Counted from the first letter of the stretch, positions 30,342-41,451 are shown. The stretch is DNA of 64,000 nt from Desulfuromonadales bacterium (GCA_014860225.1 JACZKE010000060.1:298475-362474); one strand, 5' to 3'. Translations and numbers: made by a program. The notes: generated from the sequence alone by a model not told the origin.

Positions 30342-31137
30342 ACAACGAATCGTTACCGCACTGATTGCCCTGCCGTTACTGATCCTCTGTATACTTTACT
30401 CCACTCAGGGCCTGTTTGCCGGACTGGTGTTCATTGCCAGCGGCTTGGCTCTGCATGAATTTTATCGGATGGCTCTGCCGAAGCAACGTCGCCTGGAAGG
30501 ATCCTTTTCCGTTACTGCCGGCGTGCTTTGCTGCGTTGGCCTGGCCTATGCCTCCAGTGCACCTTTTCTTCTATTAAGCATTGTCCTGCCATGCTTTTTC
30601 ATCTTCCTGCTTTATCTCTTTCGTTTCCAGGATATGCAGGCCGTAAGTCGTGACCTGGCTGTCAGCCTGTTTGGCTTGCTGTACATCCCGCTGCTATTGT
30701 CTCATGCTGTTCTTTTGCGTACTTTACCTGCCGGGCGAGACTGGATTTTCCTTGTCTTGTTCGTGGTCATGGCAAGTGACACCCTGGCTTATTTCGTTGG
30801 CAGGAAGTGGGGGCGGCATCGTCTTTACGAAGCCGTTAGTCCGAAAAAGACTATCGAGGGTTCACTTGGTGGCCTTGTGGGCAGCGTGCTGGGAGCTACG
30901 ATCTGCAAGCTCTGGTTTTTTACGGAACTGAGCAGTGTCGATGTCCTCCTCCTCGGTGTTGGCGTCGGTGCATTCAGTCAACTCGGCGACCTGGTTGAAT
31001 CCCTGCTGAAGCGAAGCTTCGGCGTGAAAGATTCTGGTGCACTTGTACCGGGACACGGAGGTCTCCTTGATCGCCTCGACAGTTTGCTGTTCGCTTTCCC
31101 TGTGACATATTATTATGCAGTATGGGTGTTTGCATGA
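30337..31137 (+). CDS. cdsA: Phosphatidate cytidylyltransferase
   Basis: CdsA makes CDP-diacylglycerol from phosphatidate and CTP, the branch point for phospholipids and the substrate of PssA encoded at 40.6 kb. The protein has about eight membrane helices, the ASDTLAYFVGRKWG motif and the C-terminal signature KRSFGVKDSGALVPGHGG with LDRLDSLLF. The only ATG, GTG or TTG in frame is GTG 30229, deep inside uppS. GGGGAGG at 30324-30330 instead points to ATT 30337, giving the expected N terminus KQRIVTALIALPLL and 266 residues. The start is therefore inferred as a rare ATT codon. Confidence 0.9.
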   Translation: MKQRIVTALIALPLLILCILYSTQGLFAGLVFIASGLALHEFYRMALPKQRRLEGSFSVTAGVLCCVGLAYASSAPFLLLSIVLPCFFIFLLYLFRFQDMQAVSRDLAVSLFGLLYIPLLLSHAVLLRTLPAGRDWIFLVLFVVMASDTLAYFVGRKWGRHRLYEAVSPKKTIEGSLGGLVGSVLGATICKLWFFTELSSVDVLLLGVGVGAFSQLGDLVESLLKRSFGVKDSGALVPGHGGLLDRLDSLLFAFPVTYYYAVWVFA

Positions 31138-32306
31138 AACGATTGGCTATCCTTGGTTCCACCGGTTCCATAGGTGTGAGTACCCTGGAGATCGTTACAG
31201 AATACCCGAACCACTTTCGGATTGTTGCCCTGACAGCCGGACGCAATCTGGCCTTGCTCGAGGAGCAAATAGTACGTTTTCGTCCGGAGGTTGTTGCCGT
31301 ACCGGACCAGGAAAATGCGCAACGCCTGAAGGAACGTATCGGTGCCGGTGGTCCCCGTGTCCTCTGCGGCACGGAAGGTCTTATTGAATGTGCCGCCGGG
31401 TCACCTGTTGATATGGTCGTTTCGGCAATTGTAGGTGCCGCAGGTCTTGAACCGACTCTTGCTGCGATTGAAGCAGGCAGGGATGTAGCTCTCGCCAACA
31501 AAGAGACCCTCGTCATAGCCGGAGAACTGGTTATGGCTGCCGTCGCCAGGTCCGGTTGCCGGCTCTTTCCGGTTGATAGCGAGCATTCAGCAATATTTCA
31601 GTCACTCGAAGGTCACCGTAAAAGCGATGTGAGGCGCTTGATACTGACTGCGTCCGGTGGACCGTTTCGCAACTGGTCACTCGATGATCTGCAAGATGTG
31701 ACTCCGCAAGATGCTCTGGCCCATCCCAACTGGACCATGGGGCGAAAGATCACGATTGATTCTGCAACCATGATGAACAAAGGGCTGGAAGTCATTGAGG
31801 CCCACTGGCTTTTTGATGTTCCTGTAGATGATATTGCCGTTCATATCCATCCTGAAAGTATCGTTCATTCCATGGTGGAGTATGTTGATGGCGCGCTCAT
31901 CGCGCAGCTCGGCATCCCGGATATGAAAACGCCGATTGCCTATGCCCTGACCTACCCGGAGAGGTTGACCCTGAATTTGCCGGCTCTTGACCTCTGTCGC
32001 CTCAGTCAGTTGAATTTTGCTGTACCCAATAGCCAGTGTTTCCCCTGCCTCGGTCTTGCCTACGATGCCATCCGGCGGGGTGGCACAACCCCTGCTGTTT
32101 TGAATGCTGCCAACGAGCTTGCTGTGGAAGCGTTCCTTCAGGAAAAAATCGCATTTCTTGATATACCCCGGATTATAGGCAAGGTTGTGGCGATGCATAT
32201 CAACACCGAGGCGTCGAGTCTGGAGCCGATTCTTGCTGCCGACATGTGGGCGCGTCAGACGGCCCAGAGCGTTATTCACGAAATACAAGGAGTATCTTAC
32301 GCGTGA
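31134..32306 (+). CDS. dxr: 1-deoxy-D-xylulose 5-phosphate reductoisomerase
   Basis: Dxr commits deoxyxylulose phosphate to the MEP isoprenoid pathway, which feeds UppS. The 390-residue protein has the NADPH-binding LGSTGSIGVSTL, ALANKETLV, the metal-binding DSEHSAIFQ, and SATMMNKGLEVIEAHWLF. The ATG at 31134 overlaps the cdsA stop (ATGA). The gene order uppS-cdsA-dxr-rseP is strongly conserved. Confidence 0.97.
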   Translation: MKRLAILGSTGSIGVSTLEIVTEYPNHFRIVALTAGRNLALLEEQIVRFRPEVVAVPDQENAQRLKERIGAGGPRVLCGTEGLIECAAGSPVDMVVSAIVGAAGLEPTLAAIEAGRDVALANKETLVIAGELVMAAVARSGCRLFPVDSEHSAIFQSLEGHRKSDVRRLILTASGGPFRNWSLDDLQDVTPQDALAHPNWTMGRKITIDSATMMNKGLEVIEAHWLFDVPVDDIAVHIHPESIVHSMVEYVDGALIAQLGIPDMKTPIAYALTYPERLTLNLPALDLCRLSQLNFAVPNSQCFPCLGLAYDAIRRGGTTPAVLNAANELAVEAFLQEKIAFLDIPRIIGKVVAMHINTEASSLEPILAADMWARQTAQSVIHEIQGVSYA

Positions 32307-33625
32307 TCACAATTGCAGCAGGCATCATCATGCTCGGCATCCTGGTCTTTGTCCACGAACTCGGGCATTTTTGTGTTGCCAAACTATGTGGTGTCAAAGT
32401 CCTTAAGTTTTCGCTTGGTTTTGGCCCCCGCCTGGTTTCCCATAAACGAGGCGACACAGAATATATGATCTGCGCCATCCCGCTCGGCGGTTATGTCCAA
32501 ATGCTCGGTGAGGGCGTTGGAGACCAGGGAGAAGATGCCGAGATCAATGCAGAGGACGAAAAACGATCGTTTTCTAAAAAGTCTATCCCCCGGCGTATGG
32601 CCATTGTTGCCGCCGGCCCTGTCATGAATCTCATCCTGCCATTCATGATCCTGCCGCTCGCCTATATGATCGGTATTAACCTTCCTGCTTATCTGGAAGA
32701 GCCTCCCTGTGTTGGTTATGTCGTTCCGGGATCAGAGGCTGATGCGGCCGGTTTCCGCAACGATGACTGTATCATTAAAATCAGTGGCGTGGATGTGGCA
32801 AGCTGGTCAGATACCGGTTCAGCCCTGGTAAATAGTGCCGGAAAGCCGATTGTCTTCACTTTGGATCGTGTTGATGGCATGGCAGACCTGGTTGTCGACT
32901 CGAAAAATGGAGCCTTGGAGGGTTTGCAGTCGATCGGCCTGCTTCCGGCCCAGGATGCAGTCATCGGAGGTCTGGCCCCGGCAATGCCGGCGATTGAAGC
33001 CGGTCTCAAAGAAGGGGACAGAATTCTTTCTGTAGGCGGGCGTGAGATCGTTTCATGGTATGAGCTTAAAGATGCTATCCAGGAGGTAGATGGGCAGCCG
33101 GTGGATGTTGTTGTTGAGCGTGAAAAGCAGCAACTCACTGTTGAACTCTTGCCGAAAAAAGCGGACGGAAATGATGATTACCTGATAGGCGTCGCTCCTC
33201 AATATGAGACAATCTTTAAGCGCTTTCCTCTTGGCGAGGCGATCATAGCCGGAGCAGAACGTAGTATGGACTTGATTGATCTGACTCTGGTATTCATACA
33301 GAAATTGTTTGCCGGACATGTTTCGACCAGCAATATCGGCGGCCCTATCACCGTTGTACAGATTGCCGGACAGGCTGCACAGACAGATATTTCGAGTATC
33401 CTGAGTGTCCTGGCTTTTCTGAGCATACAATTAGGCATTCTCAATCTTCTGCCAATACCGATACTGGATGGTGGTCACCTGTTCTTTTATACGTTTGAAC
33501 TGATATTCAGGCGGCCTCTCTCCCTGAGAGCCAGGGAATGGGCACAGCAGATCGGTCTGATTTTACTGATTCTACTGATGGTGCTGGCATTTTATAACGA
33601 TATTGTGCGTATGCTGGGAAGCTGA
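32303..33625 (+). CDS. rseP: Site-2 protease RseP (zinc metalloprotease)
   Basis: RseP cuts anti-sigma factors and other single-pass proteins within the membrane. From GTG 32303 the protein has 440 residues: a first helix with the zinc site FVHELGHF, two PDZ domains (around residues 130-190 and 210-280, the second with AGLKEGDRILSVGGREI), and the second metal motif NLLPIPILDGGHL in a late helix. AAGGAG lies 9 bases before GTG, and the start overlaps the dxr stop. Confidence 0.95.
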   Translation: MITIAAGIIMLGILVFVHELGHFCVAKLCGVKVLKFSLGFGPRLVSHKRGDTEYMICAIPLGGYVQMLGEGVGDQGEDAEINAEDEKRSFSKKSIPRRMAIVAAGPVMNLILPFMILPLAYMIGINLPAYLEEPPCVGYVVPGSEADAAGFRNDDCIIKISGVDVASWSDTGSALVNSAGKPIVFTLDRVDGMADLVVDSKNGALEGLQSIGLLPAQDAVIGGLAPAMPAIEAGLKEGDRILSVGGREIVSWYELKDAIQEVDGQPVDVVVEREKQQLTVELLPKKADGNDDYLIGVAPQYETIFKRFPLGEAIIAGAERSMDLIDLTLVFIQKLFAGHVSTSNIGGPITVVQIAGQAAQTDISSILSVLAFLSIQLGILNLLPIPILDGGHLFFYTFELIFRRPLSLRAREWAQQIGLILLILLMVLAFYNDIVRMLGS

Positions 33626-33626
33626 C

Positions 33627-34340
33627 ATGCCGCCCATTCTTCTGACAATTCAGACCGCTTCACCTGCCGGCAGTCTTGCTATATCCGATGGCGGACGTCT
33701 CCTGGCAGAAATCAATCTGGATGTTCGCAAAACAGCGACGGAATGGCTGTTGCAATCGATCGAAGACCTGCTTTATAAGGCTGAGCTTGACAAGGGCGAT
33801 CTGGATGCGATCGGCGTGGTACGAGGTCCCGGCTCTTTCACCGGGCTGCGCGTTGGACTGGCGACGGCCAAAGGATTGTCACTGGCTGCCAACTGTCCGT
33901 TGCTCGGCATATCATCATTACAGTGCCTCGCCATGCAGCTTCCTTTTACAAGCCTGCCGGTCTGTGTCATGTTGGATGCTCGCAAGCAGGAAGTCTATGC
34001 TGCTCTCTACAACTGGGAAGCAGGGTCTCCGCATCCTGTTGCGGAAGAGCGGGTGATCAAGCCTGAAATACTCTTGTCCGATATCCCTGGCGAGACCTTG
34101 TTTATTGGCAACGGAGCGCTTGTCTATCGTTCATTGATAGTAAGGCAACTGGCAGGACGGGCACATTTTGCCCCGGCCTTTTTAAACCTGCCAAGAGCCG
34201 GGGCTGCAGCAGCTCTTGGCTTGGCTGAATGGCAAGCGGGGCGTCTCTTGTCTGCCGATGAATTGATGCCAAAATATCTGCGACCGTCTGAAGCAGAACT
34301 AAATTTTGCAACCAAGAAAAAAAAAGGGAATTGTTGTTGA
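33627..34340 (+). CDS. tsaB: tRNA threonylcarbamoyladenosine biosynthesis protein TsaB
   Basis: TsaB forms the TsaBD(E) complex that puts threonylcarbamoyl on A37 of ANN-decoding tRNAs. The 237-residue protein has the ASKHA-fold start LTIQTASPAGSLAISDGG and the diagnostic VVRGPGSFTGLRVGLATAKGL. Length is normal. The ATG at 33627 comes one base after the rseP stop. The long run of A in the last codons (AAGAAAAAAAAAGGG) is a possible slippage site but the reading frame is complete. Confidence 0.94.
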   Translation: MPPILLTIQTASPAGSLAISDGGRLLAEINLDVRKTATEWLLQSIEDLLYKAELDKGDLDAIGVVRGPGSFTGLRVGLATAKGLSLAANCPLLGISSLQCLAMQLPFTSLPVCVMLDARKQEVYAALYNWEAGSPHPVAEERVIKPEILLSDIPGETLFIGNGALVYRSLIVRQLAGRAHFAPAFLNLPRAGAAAALGLAEWQAGRLLSADELMPKYLRPSEAELNFATKKKKGNCC

Positions 34341-34365
34341 CAACCCTGTCTCGCGTTCGTTATTT
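34336..34365 (+). promoter_or_regulatory. Putative promoter for the DUF465 gene
   Basis: TTGACA at 34336-34341 and TATTTT at 34360-34365 are 18 bases apart, placing the transcript start about 40 bases before the gene. The -35 box overlaps the tsaB stop. Confidence 0.45.
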
Positions 34366-34412
34366 TTTATAGACCATACATTTCTCCCATCCTTTAATAT
34401 CAGGAGGTGCTC

Positions 34413-34634
34413 ATGGCAGAGACGGACCAGGACTTGATCCAGCGTTTGAGTGAAGAAAGCCCCCGCTTCCGCAAGTTGCACGAAGAACATTTGCTTTTTG
34501 AAAAAAAACTCCAGGAATACGAAGAAATGCCCTACCTTTCGGAAGCGACAGATCTTGAACGGAAGAAGATCCAGAAGCTTAAGCTGGCCGGTAAAGACGA
34601 GATGGAATCCATGCTTCGAGATCTCCGCCAATAG
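34413..34634 (+). CDS. DUF465 (YdcH-like) small helical protein
   Basis: A 73-residue, highly charged alpha-helical protein with the DUF465 pattern: an HEEHLLFEKKLQEYE helix, a short turn, then DLERKKIQKLKLAGKDEMESML. Members are widespread small cytoplasmic proteins without an agreed function. AGGAGG precedes the ATG at 34413. It has its own promoter-like sequence and terminator, so it is a single-gene unit. Confidence 0.88.
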   Translation: MAETDQDLIQRLSEESPRFRKLHEEHLLFEKKLQEYEEMPYLSEATDLERKKIQKLKLAGKDEMESMLRDLRQ

Positions 34635-34653
34635 CAGATAAAGAGCAGAACAA

Positions 34654-34683
34654 AACAGGGGCTGACTCATTGTAGCCCCTGTT
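34654..34683 (+). terminator. Hairpin after the DUF465 gene
   Basis: AACAGGGGCT at 34654-34663 pairs exactly with AGCCCCTGTT at 34674-34683; the following GAATTTC is only weakly T-rich. Confidence 0.7.
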
Positions 34684-34745
34684 GAATTTCGCCGGAGCAC
34701 TTTGCCATCAAGGCATTGAAGTGGTTCGGTTTTTTGTTTTTACTC

Positions 34746-34774
34746 TTTACCTTACAAGGTTCGACAGGTATAAA
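34746..34774 (+). promoter_or_regulatory. Putative promoter for ilvD
   Basis: TTTACC at 34746-34751 and TATAAA at 34769-34774 have a 17-base spacer. The predicted leader is about 48 bases, with no attenuator visible in it. Confidence 0.5.
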
Positions 34775-34829
34775 GGCCGATACGAAAAGATCTGAACGAA
34801 CAGAGTTTGTTTATAGGAGAACGAGGCAA

Positions 34830-36497
34830 ATGACCCAGAAACGCAGCAGTGCAATCACCCAGGGATTTGAGCGTACACCTCATCGTGCTTTGCTAAAGGG
34901 AACCGGTGTTCCACAGCAACAGATGGACAAACCTTTTATCGGTGTCGCCTCTTCATTCACCGATCTGATCCCTGGCCATACCGGCATGCGTGACCTGGAG
35001 CGCTTTATCGAAAAAGGTGTCCACACCGGAGGAGGACATTCCTTTATTTTCGGAATCCCCGGTGTCTGCGACGGCATTGCCATGGGGCATCGTGGCATGC
35101 ACTATTCGTTGCCGACCCGTGAATTGATTGCCGACATGGTCGAGTCAATTGCTGAAGCACATCGCCTTGACGGACTGGTGCTGTTGACTAACTGCGACAA
35201 GATCACCCCGGGTATGCTGATGGCAGCTGCACGCCTTGATATCCCCTGTATCGTGGTCACCGCAGGACCAATGATGACCGGTGCCGGTCGCGACAACCGC
35301 AAGTTCTCATTTGTAACCGATACCTTTGAAGCCATGGCCCAGTATAAGGCCGGTGTCATCGACGAACAGGAATTGATGGCTTGTGAGGACAAAGCCTGCC
35401 CGACTGCCGGCTCCTGCCAGGGGCTGTTTACAGCCAACACCATGGCAATTTTGACGGAGACTCTCGGCATGAGTCTGGTAGGGTGTGGAACCGCGTTAGC
35501 CGTTTCCTCGTTGAAGCGGCGGATAGCCTTTGCCAGCGGTGAGCGCATCGTAGAACTGGTTCGGCAACAGATTACACCACGGCAGATTATGACCCGTGCT
35601 GCCTTTGAGAATGCTATCCGGGTTGACCTTGCTCTTGGTGGTTCCAGCAACACCGTGCTGCATCTGTTGTCAATCGCTCATGAAGCAGGCGTTGATCTGC
35701 CCTTGGAAGAGTTTGACCGACTTGGCAGGGAAACACCACAGCTGGCATCGATGAATCCAGGCGGTAAGCATTTCATGGAAGATCTTGATACTGCCGGTGG
35801 TGTCCCCGGTGTGCTTTATCAGCTGCGTGACCTGATCAATGATAATCCAACCCTGACGGGGCCATCCATTAAAGACATTGTAGACAGTATTGCTGCTGTG
35901 GATGAAGAGGTGATTCACCCGGTGGCAAACCCGGTGCGCGCCGAAGGTGGTCTGGCTATCCTCTTTGGCAACCTGGCACCGCTTGGTTCAGTGGTTAAAC
36001 AGTCCGGTGTCTCTGAAAAAATGATGAATTTCGAAGGGCGGGCCCGTTGCTTTGATTCGGAAGAGGGCGCCATGGAAGCTCTCATGGGTGGCCAGGTCGT
36101 TGCCGGGGACCTGGTGGTGATCCGTTATGAGGGGCCCAAGGGTGGGCCGGGAATGCGGGAAATGCTTGCCCCGACTGCGACTTTGATGGGACTTGGCCTG
36201 GGCGACAGTGTCGCCCTGATTACCGATGGACGCTTCTCTGGAGGTACCAGAGGTCCCTGTATCGGCCACATTTCCCCTGAGGCCGCAGAGGGCGGGCCGA
36301 TTGCCCTGATTGTAGATGGCGACCGAATCCGACTTGATATCCCGAATCGCGAACTCGAACTACTGGTCGATGATGAAGAACTTGCCCGTCGCAAGGCCGC
36401 CTGGAAGGCTCCCGAGGCCAAGATCAAGACGGGTTGGCTGGCCCGTTATGCCAAGGTTGTGACTTCGGCTAACACAGGTGCAGTTTGTAAGGCGTAA
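34830..36497 (+). CDS. ilvD: Dihydroxy-acid dehydratase
   Basis: IlvD dehydrates dihydroxy acids to the keto acid precursors of valine, isoleucine and leucine, using an iron-sulfur cluster. The 555-residue protein has the cluster cysteines in [12 protein letters not shown] and [18 protein letters not shown] and the C-terminal [20 protein letters not shown]. The ATG at 34830 lies 9 bases after AGGAGA. Upstream in-frame codons look like a hydrophobic leader but lie within the promoter region. It is followed by ilvB and ilvN. Confidence 0.97.
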   Translation: MTQKRSSAITQGFERTPHRALLKGTGVPQQQMDKPFIGVASSFTDLIPGHTGMRDLERFIEKGVHTGGGHSFIFGIPGVCDGIAMGHRGMHYSLPTRELIADMVESIAEAHRLDGLVLLTNCDKITPGMLMAAARLDIPCIVVTAGPMMTGAGRDNRKFSFVTDTFEAMAQYKAGVIDEQELMACEDKACPTAGSCQGLFTANTMAILTETLGMSLVGCGTALAVSSLKRRIAFASGERIVELVRQQITPRQIMTRAAFENAIRVDLALGGSSNTVLHLLSIAHEAGVDLPLEEFDRLGRETPQLASMNPGGKHFMEDLDTAGGVPGVLYQLRDLINDNPTLTGPSIKDIVDSIAAVDEEVIHPVANPVRAEGGLAILFGNLAPLGSVVKQSGVSEKMMNFEGRARCFDSEEGAMEALMGGQVVAGDLVVIRYEGPKGGPGMREMLAPTATLMGLGLGDSVALITDGRFSGGTRGPCIGHISPEAAEGGPIALIVDGDRIRLDIPNRELELLVDDEELARRKAAWKAPEAKIKTGWLARYAKVVTSANTGAVCKA

Positions 36498-36548
36498 GCC
36501 GATTTTCAACAGGTTGCCTATCGGCAACCTATTAGAGGAGATCAGACA

Positions 36549-38246
36549 GTGAAATTGACTGGTTCTAAAATTCTTCTGGAGAGCTTGATTCAAGAAGGCG
36601 TGGAAACGATTTTTGGTTATCCCGGTGGTACGGTCATCAACATTTATGATGATCTGATGGGGTCTTCCATCAAGCATGTTCTGACGCGTCATGAACAGGC
36701 GGCCGTCCATGCTGCCGACGGTTATGCCCGGGCTACCGGCAAGGTCGGTGTTGCCATTGCAACCAGCGGCCCTGGTGCGACCAATACGATCACAGGGATT
36801 GCCAATGCATACATGGACTCGATCCCGATGGTTGTCATTACCGGGCAGGTACCGACCGGACTGATTGGCAATGATGCGTTCCAGGAGGCCGACCTTATTG
36901 GCATCACCCGACCGATCACCAAACACAATTACCTGGTCAAGGACGTCAAAGATCTGGCCCGGATTATCAAGCAGGCCTTCTATATTGCCCGGACCGGTCG
37001 CCCCGGCCCGGTGGTTATTGACCTGCCCAAGGATGTCCAGGTTGCCACGGCCAAATTCGAGTACCCCGACAAGGTCGAATTGCGCGGTTACAAACCAACC
37101 TTTAGCGGTAATGTGCGCATGATTGAAAAGGCAGTCAAGATGATGCTGACGGCCAAGAAGCCTGTGCTCTATGTCGGTGGAGGCGCGACGCTTACAGATG
37201 CCCACGCTGAATTAATGGAACTGGCAGAAACGCTGCAGGCCCCAGTGACGACCACCCTGATGGGGATGGCCAGCTTTCCGACACGTCATCCCCTGTCACT
37301 GGGAATGCTTGGTATGCACGGGACCTACTACGCCAATATGGCCGTGACCAACTCAGACGTATTGATTGCTCTCGGTGCCCGCTTTGATGACCGGGTCACA
37401 GGCAAGATATCTACCTTTGCGCCGCACGCCAAGATCATCCATGTCGATGTCGATCCCACCTCGATAAAGAAGAATGTCCGGGTTGATCTGCCGATTGTTG
37501 GCGATTTGCGCGATGTTCTGAAGAAGATGAACAAAAAGCTTGCAGAGCATAAGGATGAAATCGCGCAGGAGAACGAGGCGCTCAAACCCTGGCTGGAAGA
37601 GATAGCTGCCTGGCGCAAAGACCACCCGATGACCTACAAGCAGTCAGCAACCGAGATCAAGCCGCAATTTGTGATCGAGAAGTTGCGGGAACTTTCCAAC
37701 GATGATGCTATCGTCGCCACTGAGGTTGGCCAGCACCAGATGTGGACCGCCCAGTTCTTCAATTTCACCCAGCCTCGGACCTTCCTCTCATCTGGAGGTC
37801 TCGGTACCATGGGATACGGACTACCTGCCGCGCTCGGCGCGCAGGTGGCCTTTCCCGAGCGTCAGGTCATTGATATCTCAGGTGATGGCTCCTTTCAGAT
37901 GAACTCCCAGGAACTGGCCACTCTTGTCCAGTATCGCCTGCCGGTGAAGATAGCTATTCTCAACAATAACTTCCTGGGTATGGTACGTCAGTGGCAGCAG
38001 CTCTTTTTTGACAAACGTTACAGTCAGACCTGCATGGAACTGCCGATTGATTTCACCAAGCTCGCGGAAGCTTACGGTGCGACCGGTCTGCGTGCGACCA
38101 GACCTGAAGAGGTCGAAGAGGTGATCAAGAAAGCCTTTGCGACTCCCGGGCCGGTGATTATGGAGTTCAAGGTGTCTCGAGAGGAAAACGTCATGCCGAT
38201 GGTGCCAGCCGGTGCCGGGCTCAATGAGATGGTCCTGGCTTCCTGA
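36549..38246 (+). CDS. ilvB: Acetolactate synthase large subunit
   Basis: IlvB condenses pyruvate units, or pyruvate with 2-ketobutyrate, using thiamine diphosphate. The 565-residue protein has [19 protein letters not shown] with the catalytic Glu, the FAD-binding middle domain, and the C-terminal ThDP motif [17 protein letters not shown] 36549 is the start, with GAGGAG 9 bases upstream. It is paired with the regulatory subunit ilvN 36 bases downstream. Confidence 0.97.
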   Translation: MKLTGSKILLESLIQEGVETIFGYPGGTVINIYDDLMGSSIKHVLTRHEQAAVHAADGYARATGKVGVAIATSGPGATNTITGIANAYMDSIPMVVITGQVPTGLIGNDAFQEADLIGITRPITKHNYLVKDVKDLARIIKQAFYIARTGRPGPVVIDLPKDVQVATAKFEYPDKVELRGYKPTFSGNVRMIEKAVKMMLTAKKPVLYVGGGATLTDAHAELMELAETLQAPVTTTLMGMASFPTRHPLSLGMLGMHGTYYANMAVTNSDVLIALGARFDDRVTGKISTFAPHAKIIHVDVDPTSIKKNVRVDLPIVGDLRDVLKKMNKKLAEHKDEIAQENEALKPWLEEIAAWRKDHPMTYKQSATEIKPQFVIEKLRELSNDDAIVATEVGQHQMWTAQFFNFTQPRTFLSSGGLGTMGYGLPAALGAQVAFPERQVIDISGDGSFQMNSQELATLVQYRLPVKIAILNNNFLGMVRQWQQLFFDKRYSQTCMELPIDFTKLAEAYGATGLRATRPEEVEEVIKKAFATPGPVIMEFKVSREENVMPMVPAGAGLNEMVLAS

Positions 38247-38282
38247 TCGGGCCGGTTGACGATATAATAGGAGGATGCAATT

Positions 38283-38777
38283 ATGAGACATACCATATCC
38301 GTAGTGGTGGAGAATGAATTCGGTGTGCTGACACGCATCGCCGGTCTCTTCTCTGGTCGGGGATTCAATATTGAAAGTCTGTCGGTTGCACCGACTCTTG
38401 ATCCAACTCTTTCGCGCATGACAATTGTTACCAGTGGTGATGACCGGATTATTGAGCAGGTCAATAAACAGCTCAACAAGCTTATCGATACGATCAAGGT
38501 AATCGATTTCACCAACGAAGAATTCATAGAGAGAGAAATGGCTCTGATCAAGGTAACAGCCGAAGAGTCGACACGCGCTGAAATCCTGCGAGTCTGCGAT
38601 ATTTTCCGCGGCAAGATTGTCGATGTTACTCCCAAATGCTATACCGTTGAAGTGACTGGATCGCCGGTTAAAGTGAATGCCATCATCGATCTGCTGCGGC
38701 CTATGGGAATAAAGGAGCTGGTGCGTTCCGGACCGGTAGTCCTGGGTCGCGGGCCGAAAGGATGGAAAGGGATCTAA
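38283..38777 (+). CDS. ilvN: Acetolactate synthase small (regulatory) subunit
   Basis: IlvN stimulates IlvB and gives valine feedback control. The 164-residue protein has an N-terminal ACT domain (HTISVVVENEFGVLTRIAGLFSGRGFNIESLSV-like opening, residues 3-75) and the IlvN C-terminal domain ending in GRGPKGW. The length is that of the full IlvH/IlvN form. AGGAGG sits 8 bases before the ATG. Confidence 0.96.
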   Translation: MRHTISVVVENEFGVLTRIAGLFSGRGFNIESLSVAPTLDPTLSRMTIVTSGDDRIIEQVNKQLNKLIDTIKVIDFTNEEFIEREMALIKVTAEESTRAEILRVCDIFRGKIVDVTPKCYTVEVTGSPVKVNAIIDLLRPMGIKELVRSGPVVLGRGPKGWKGI

Positions 38778-38806
38778 CCGTAGCAGCAACTGTTGCAGTG
38801 ACATCG

Positions 38807-38849
38807 AGGGCGGGTTGTGTCGGGACAAAACTCTGGCATGACCCGCTCT
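38807..38849 (+). terminator. Hairpin between ilvN and ilvC
   Basis: AGGGCGGGT at 38807-38815 pairs with ACCCGCTCT at 38841-38849 (one wobble) around a 25-base loop. It lacks a T tract; a TATGAT at 38852 follows directly, so the hairpin could separate the ilvBN message from an ilvC promoter. Confidence 0.4.
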
Positions 38850-38908
38850 GTTATGATATATATTCACCTTTTCAGATAACTACACAGAATCTCAGCAGGA
38901 GGAAATAG

Positions 38909-39922
<1,014 letters not shown>

Positions 39923-39937
39923 TTGATTCGTCACTGC

Positions 39938-39960
39938 AGCGGCGGCATGATGCCGCCGCT
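39938..39960 (+). terminator. Terminator after ilvC
   Basis: AGCGGCGGCATGATGCCGCCGCT is almost entirely self-complementary; GTATTCTT follows. Confidence 0.75.
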
Positions 39961-39987
39961 GTATTCTTAGAGAGGCGTTATTTGCCC

Positions 39988-40635
39988 ATGAAAAATCAGC
40001 ACCAGCCCGTGGCCGTTGAAGGTTATCCTTTTATCGGCCTGTTTGCCTTCGTTGCTCTTTTCTGTGCTGCCGTCGATTGGTACTGCCTGGCAACCATCGG
40101 CCTTGGCCTGACAGCTTTTACTGTCTACTTTTTTCGCAACCCGGACCGCTTCCCGCCGGAAAACGAGAAGGCAATCGTTGCGCCGGCGGATGGTAAAATT
40201 ATTTTTGTTGGTAAGGTTCCTGAGGACCGCTATTTTGATGGCCAGCAGGTGACCAAAATCAGCATCTTTATGAATGTCTTCAATGTTCATGTCAACTGGG
40301 TGCCGATTACCAGTAAAGTGCTTCAACAGTTTTATAACAAGGGACGGTTTTTCAATGCATCTCTGGACAAGGCCAGCTTTGAAAATGAACAGTCAGGGAT
40401 GCTGCTTGAAACCGAATCTGGTGTAAAAATTCTCTGTGTGCAGATTGCCGGATTGATTGCCCGGCGTATTGTCACATATCCGGTAACGGGTAACTTGCTG
40501 GTGCGAGGCCAACGCTATGGTCTGATCCGTTTTGGTTCCCGGGTTGATCTGTATCTTCCAGAAGGTGTAGAGATTACTGCAAAGCTCGGCACCAAGACCG
40601 TCGCCGGAGAGACTGTATTAGGCTATCTGCAGTGA
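39988..40635 (+). CDS. psd: Phosphatidylserine decarboxylase (short form)
   Basis: Psd turns phosphatidylserine into phosphatidylethanolamine and uses a pyruvoyl group made by self-cleavage. The 215-residue protein has an N-terminal pair of membrane segments, FFRNPDR, VAPADGKI, NVFNVHVNWVPI and the cleavage site in RFGSRVDLYLP (Gly-Ser). It is the short (class II, about 215 residues) type. The ATG at 39988 and TTG at 39982 are both possible; GAGG is better spaced for the TTG. Its stop overlaps pssA. Confidence 0.95.
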   Translation: MKNQHQPVAVEGYPFIGLFAFVALFCAAVDWYCLATIGLGLTAFTVYFFRNPDRFPPENEKAIVAPADGKIIFVGKVPEDRYFDGQQVTKISIFMNVFNVHVNWVPITSKVLQQFYNKGRFFNASLDKASFENEQSGMLLETESGVKILCVQIAGLIARRIVTYPVTGNLLVRGQRYGLIRFGSRVDLYLPEGVEITAKLGTKTVAGETVLGYLQ

Positions 40636-41435
40636 ATCGAGTTGGTGGCTCTTACGACCGGCGTGAAAGTCTGAAGCGTGGTGTCTATCTACTGCCGAAC
40701 CTGGTGACGACCGGCGGCCTTTTTGCTGGCTTCTATGGAATTGTTGCCACTATGAACGGCGACTACAAGCTGGCCGCCTGGTTTATCCTGATTTCTGCGG
40801 TTTTTGATGCTCTGGATGGCAAAGTCGCTCGTCTGACCGGAACGACCAGCCGTTTCGGGGTGGAATACGATTCCCTTGTCGATCTTGTCTCTTTTGGTGT
40901 TGCCCCTGGGTTGCTTATGTATTCCTGGGCGTTGCAGCCCTTTGGAAAATTCGGTTGGCTGGCGGCTTTTTTGTACGTGGTTTGCGGTGCCTTGCGTTTG
41001 GCGCGTTTCAATATTCAGGTCAATACTGTAGAATCAAGACGATTTGTCGGTCTGCCAATTCCGGCAGCAGCGGGAATGGTCGCTTCCTGTGTCCTACTGT
41101 TCTACTATCTCGGCGGCACCGGAACGATCAAAAAGATCTCAATACTTCTCTTGATCTATGTGCTGGCCTACTTGATGGTCAGTAACCACAGCTATCACTC
41201 GTTTAAAGATCCGGAACTGGTCAAACGTCAACCGTTCGGTTTTTTGGTCCTTGCCATTATATTCATTATTGTCATTGTGGCTCAGCCTGAAATTATGCTC
41301 TTCGGTCTGGCATCAATTTATATGGCTTCCGGACCGGTCGGGTCGCTTTTGAGGTTTTTTAAGCGCAAGTCACCGCAGAGGAAACCTCCGGACAAGGAAG
41401 AGTCTGTTCGACGGAATGCTGACATACATAGATAA
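40632..41435 (+). CDS. pssA: CDP-diacylglycerol-serine O-phosphatidyltransferase
   Basis: PssA makes phosphatidylserine from CDP-diacylglycerol and serine, the substrate of Psd encoded just upstream. The 267-residue membrane protein carries the CDP-alcohol phosphotransferase signature DALDGKVARLTGTTSRFGVE followed by DSLVD, and about seven hydrophobic segments. Translation starts at GTG 40632, overlapping the psd stop by 4 bases. Its charged C-terminal tail (FKRKSPQRKPPDKEE) is cytoplasmic. Confidence 0.95.
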   Translation: MNRVGGSYDRRESLKRGVYLLPNLVTTGGLFAGFYGIVATMNGDYKLAAWFILISAVFDALDGKVARLTGTTSRFGVEYDSLVDLVSFGVAPGLLMYSWALQPFGKFGWLAAFLYVVCGALRLARFNIQVNTVESRRFVGLPIPAAAGMVASCVLLFYYLGGTGTIKKISILLLIYVLAYLMVSNHSYHSFKDPELVKRQPFGFLVLAIIFIIVIVAQPEIMLFGLASIYMASGPVGSLLRFFKRKSPQRKPPDKEESVRRNADIHR

Positions 41436-41451
41436 AAAATAATCAGATTTC

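Noticed and set aside
34716..34829. In-frame N-terminal extension of ilvD resembling a signal peptide
   Set aside because: It spans the predicted promoter, IlvD is cytoplasmic, and the ATG at 34830 has a good ribosome site.
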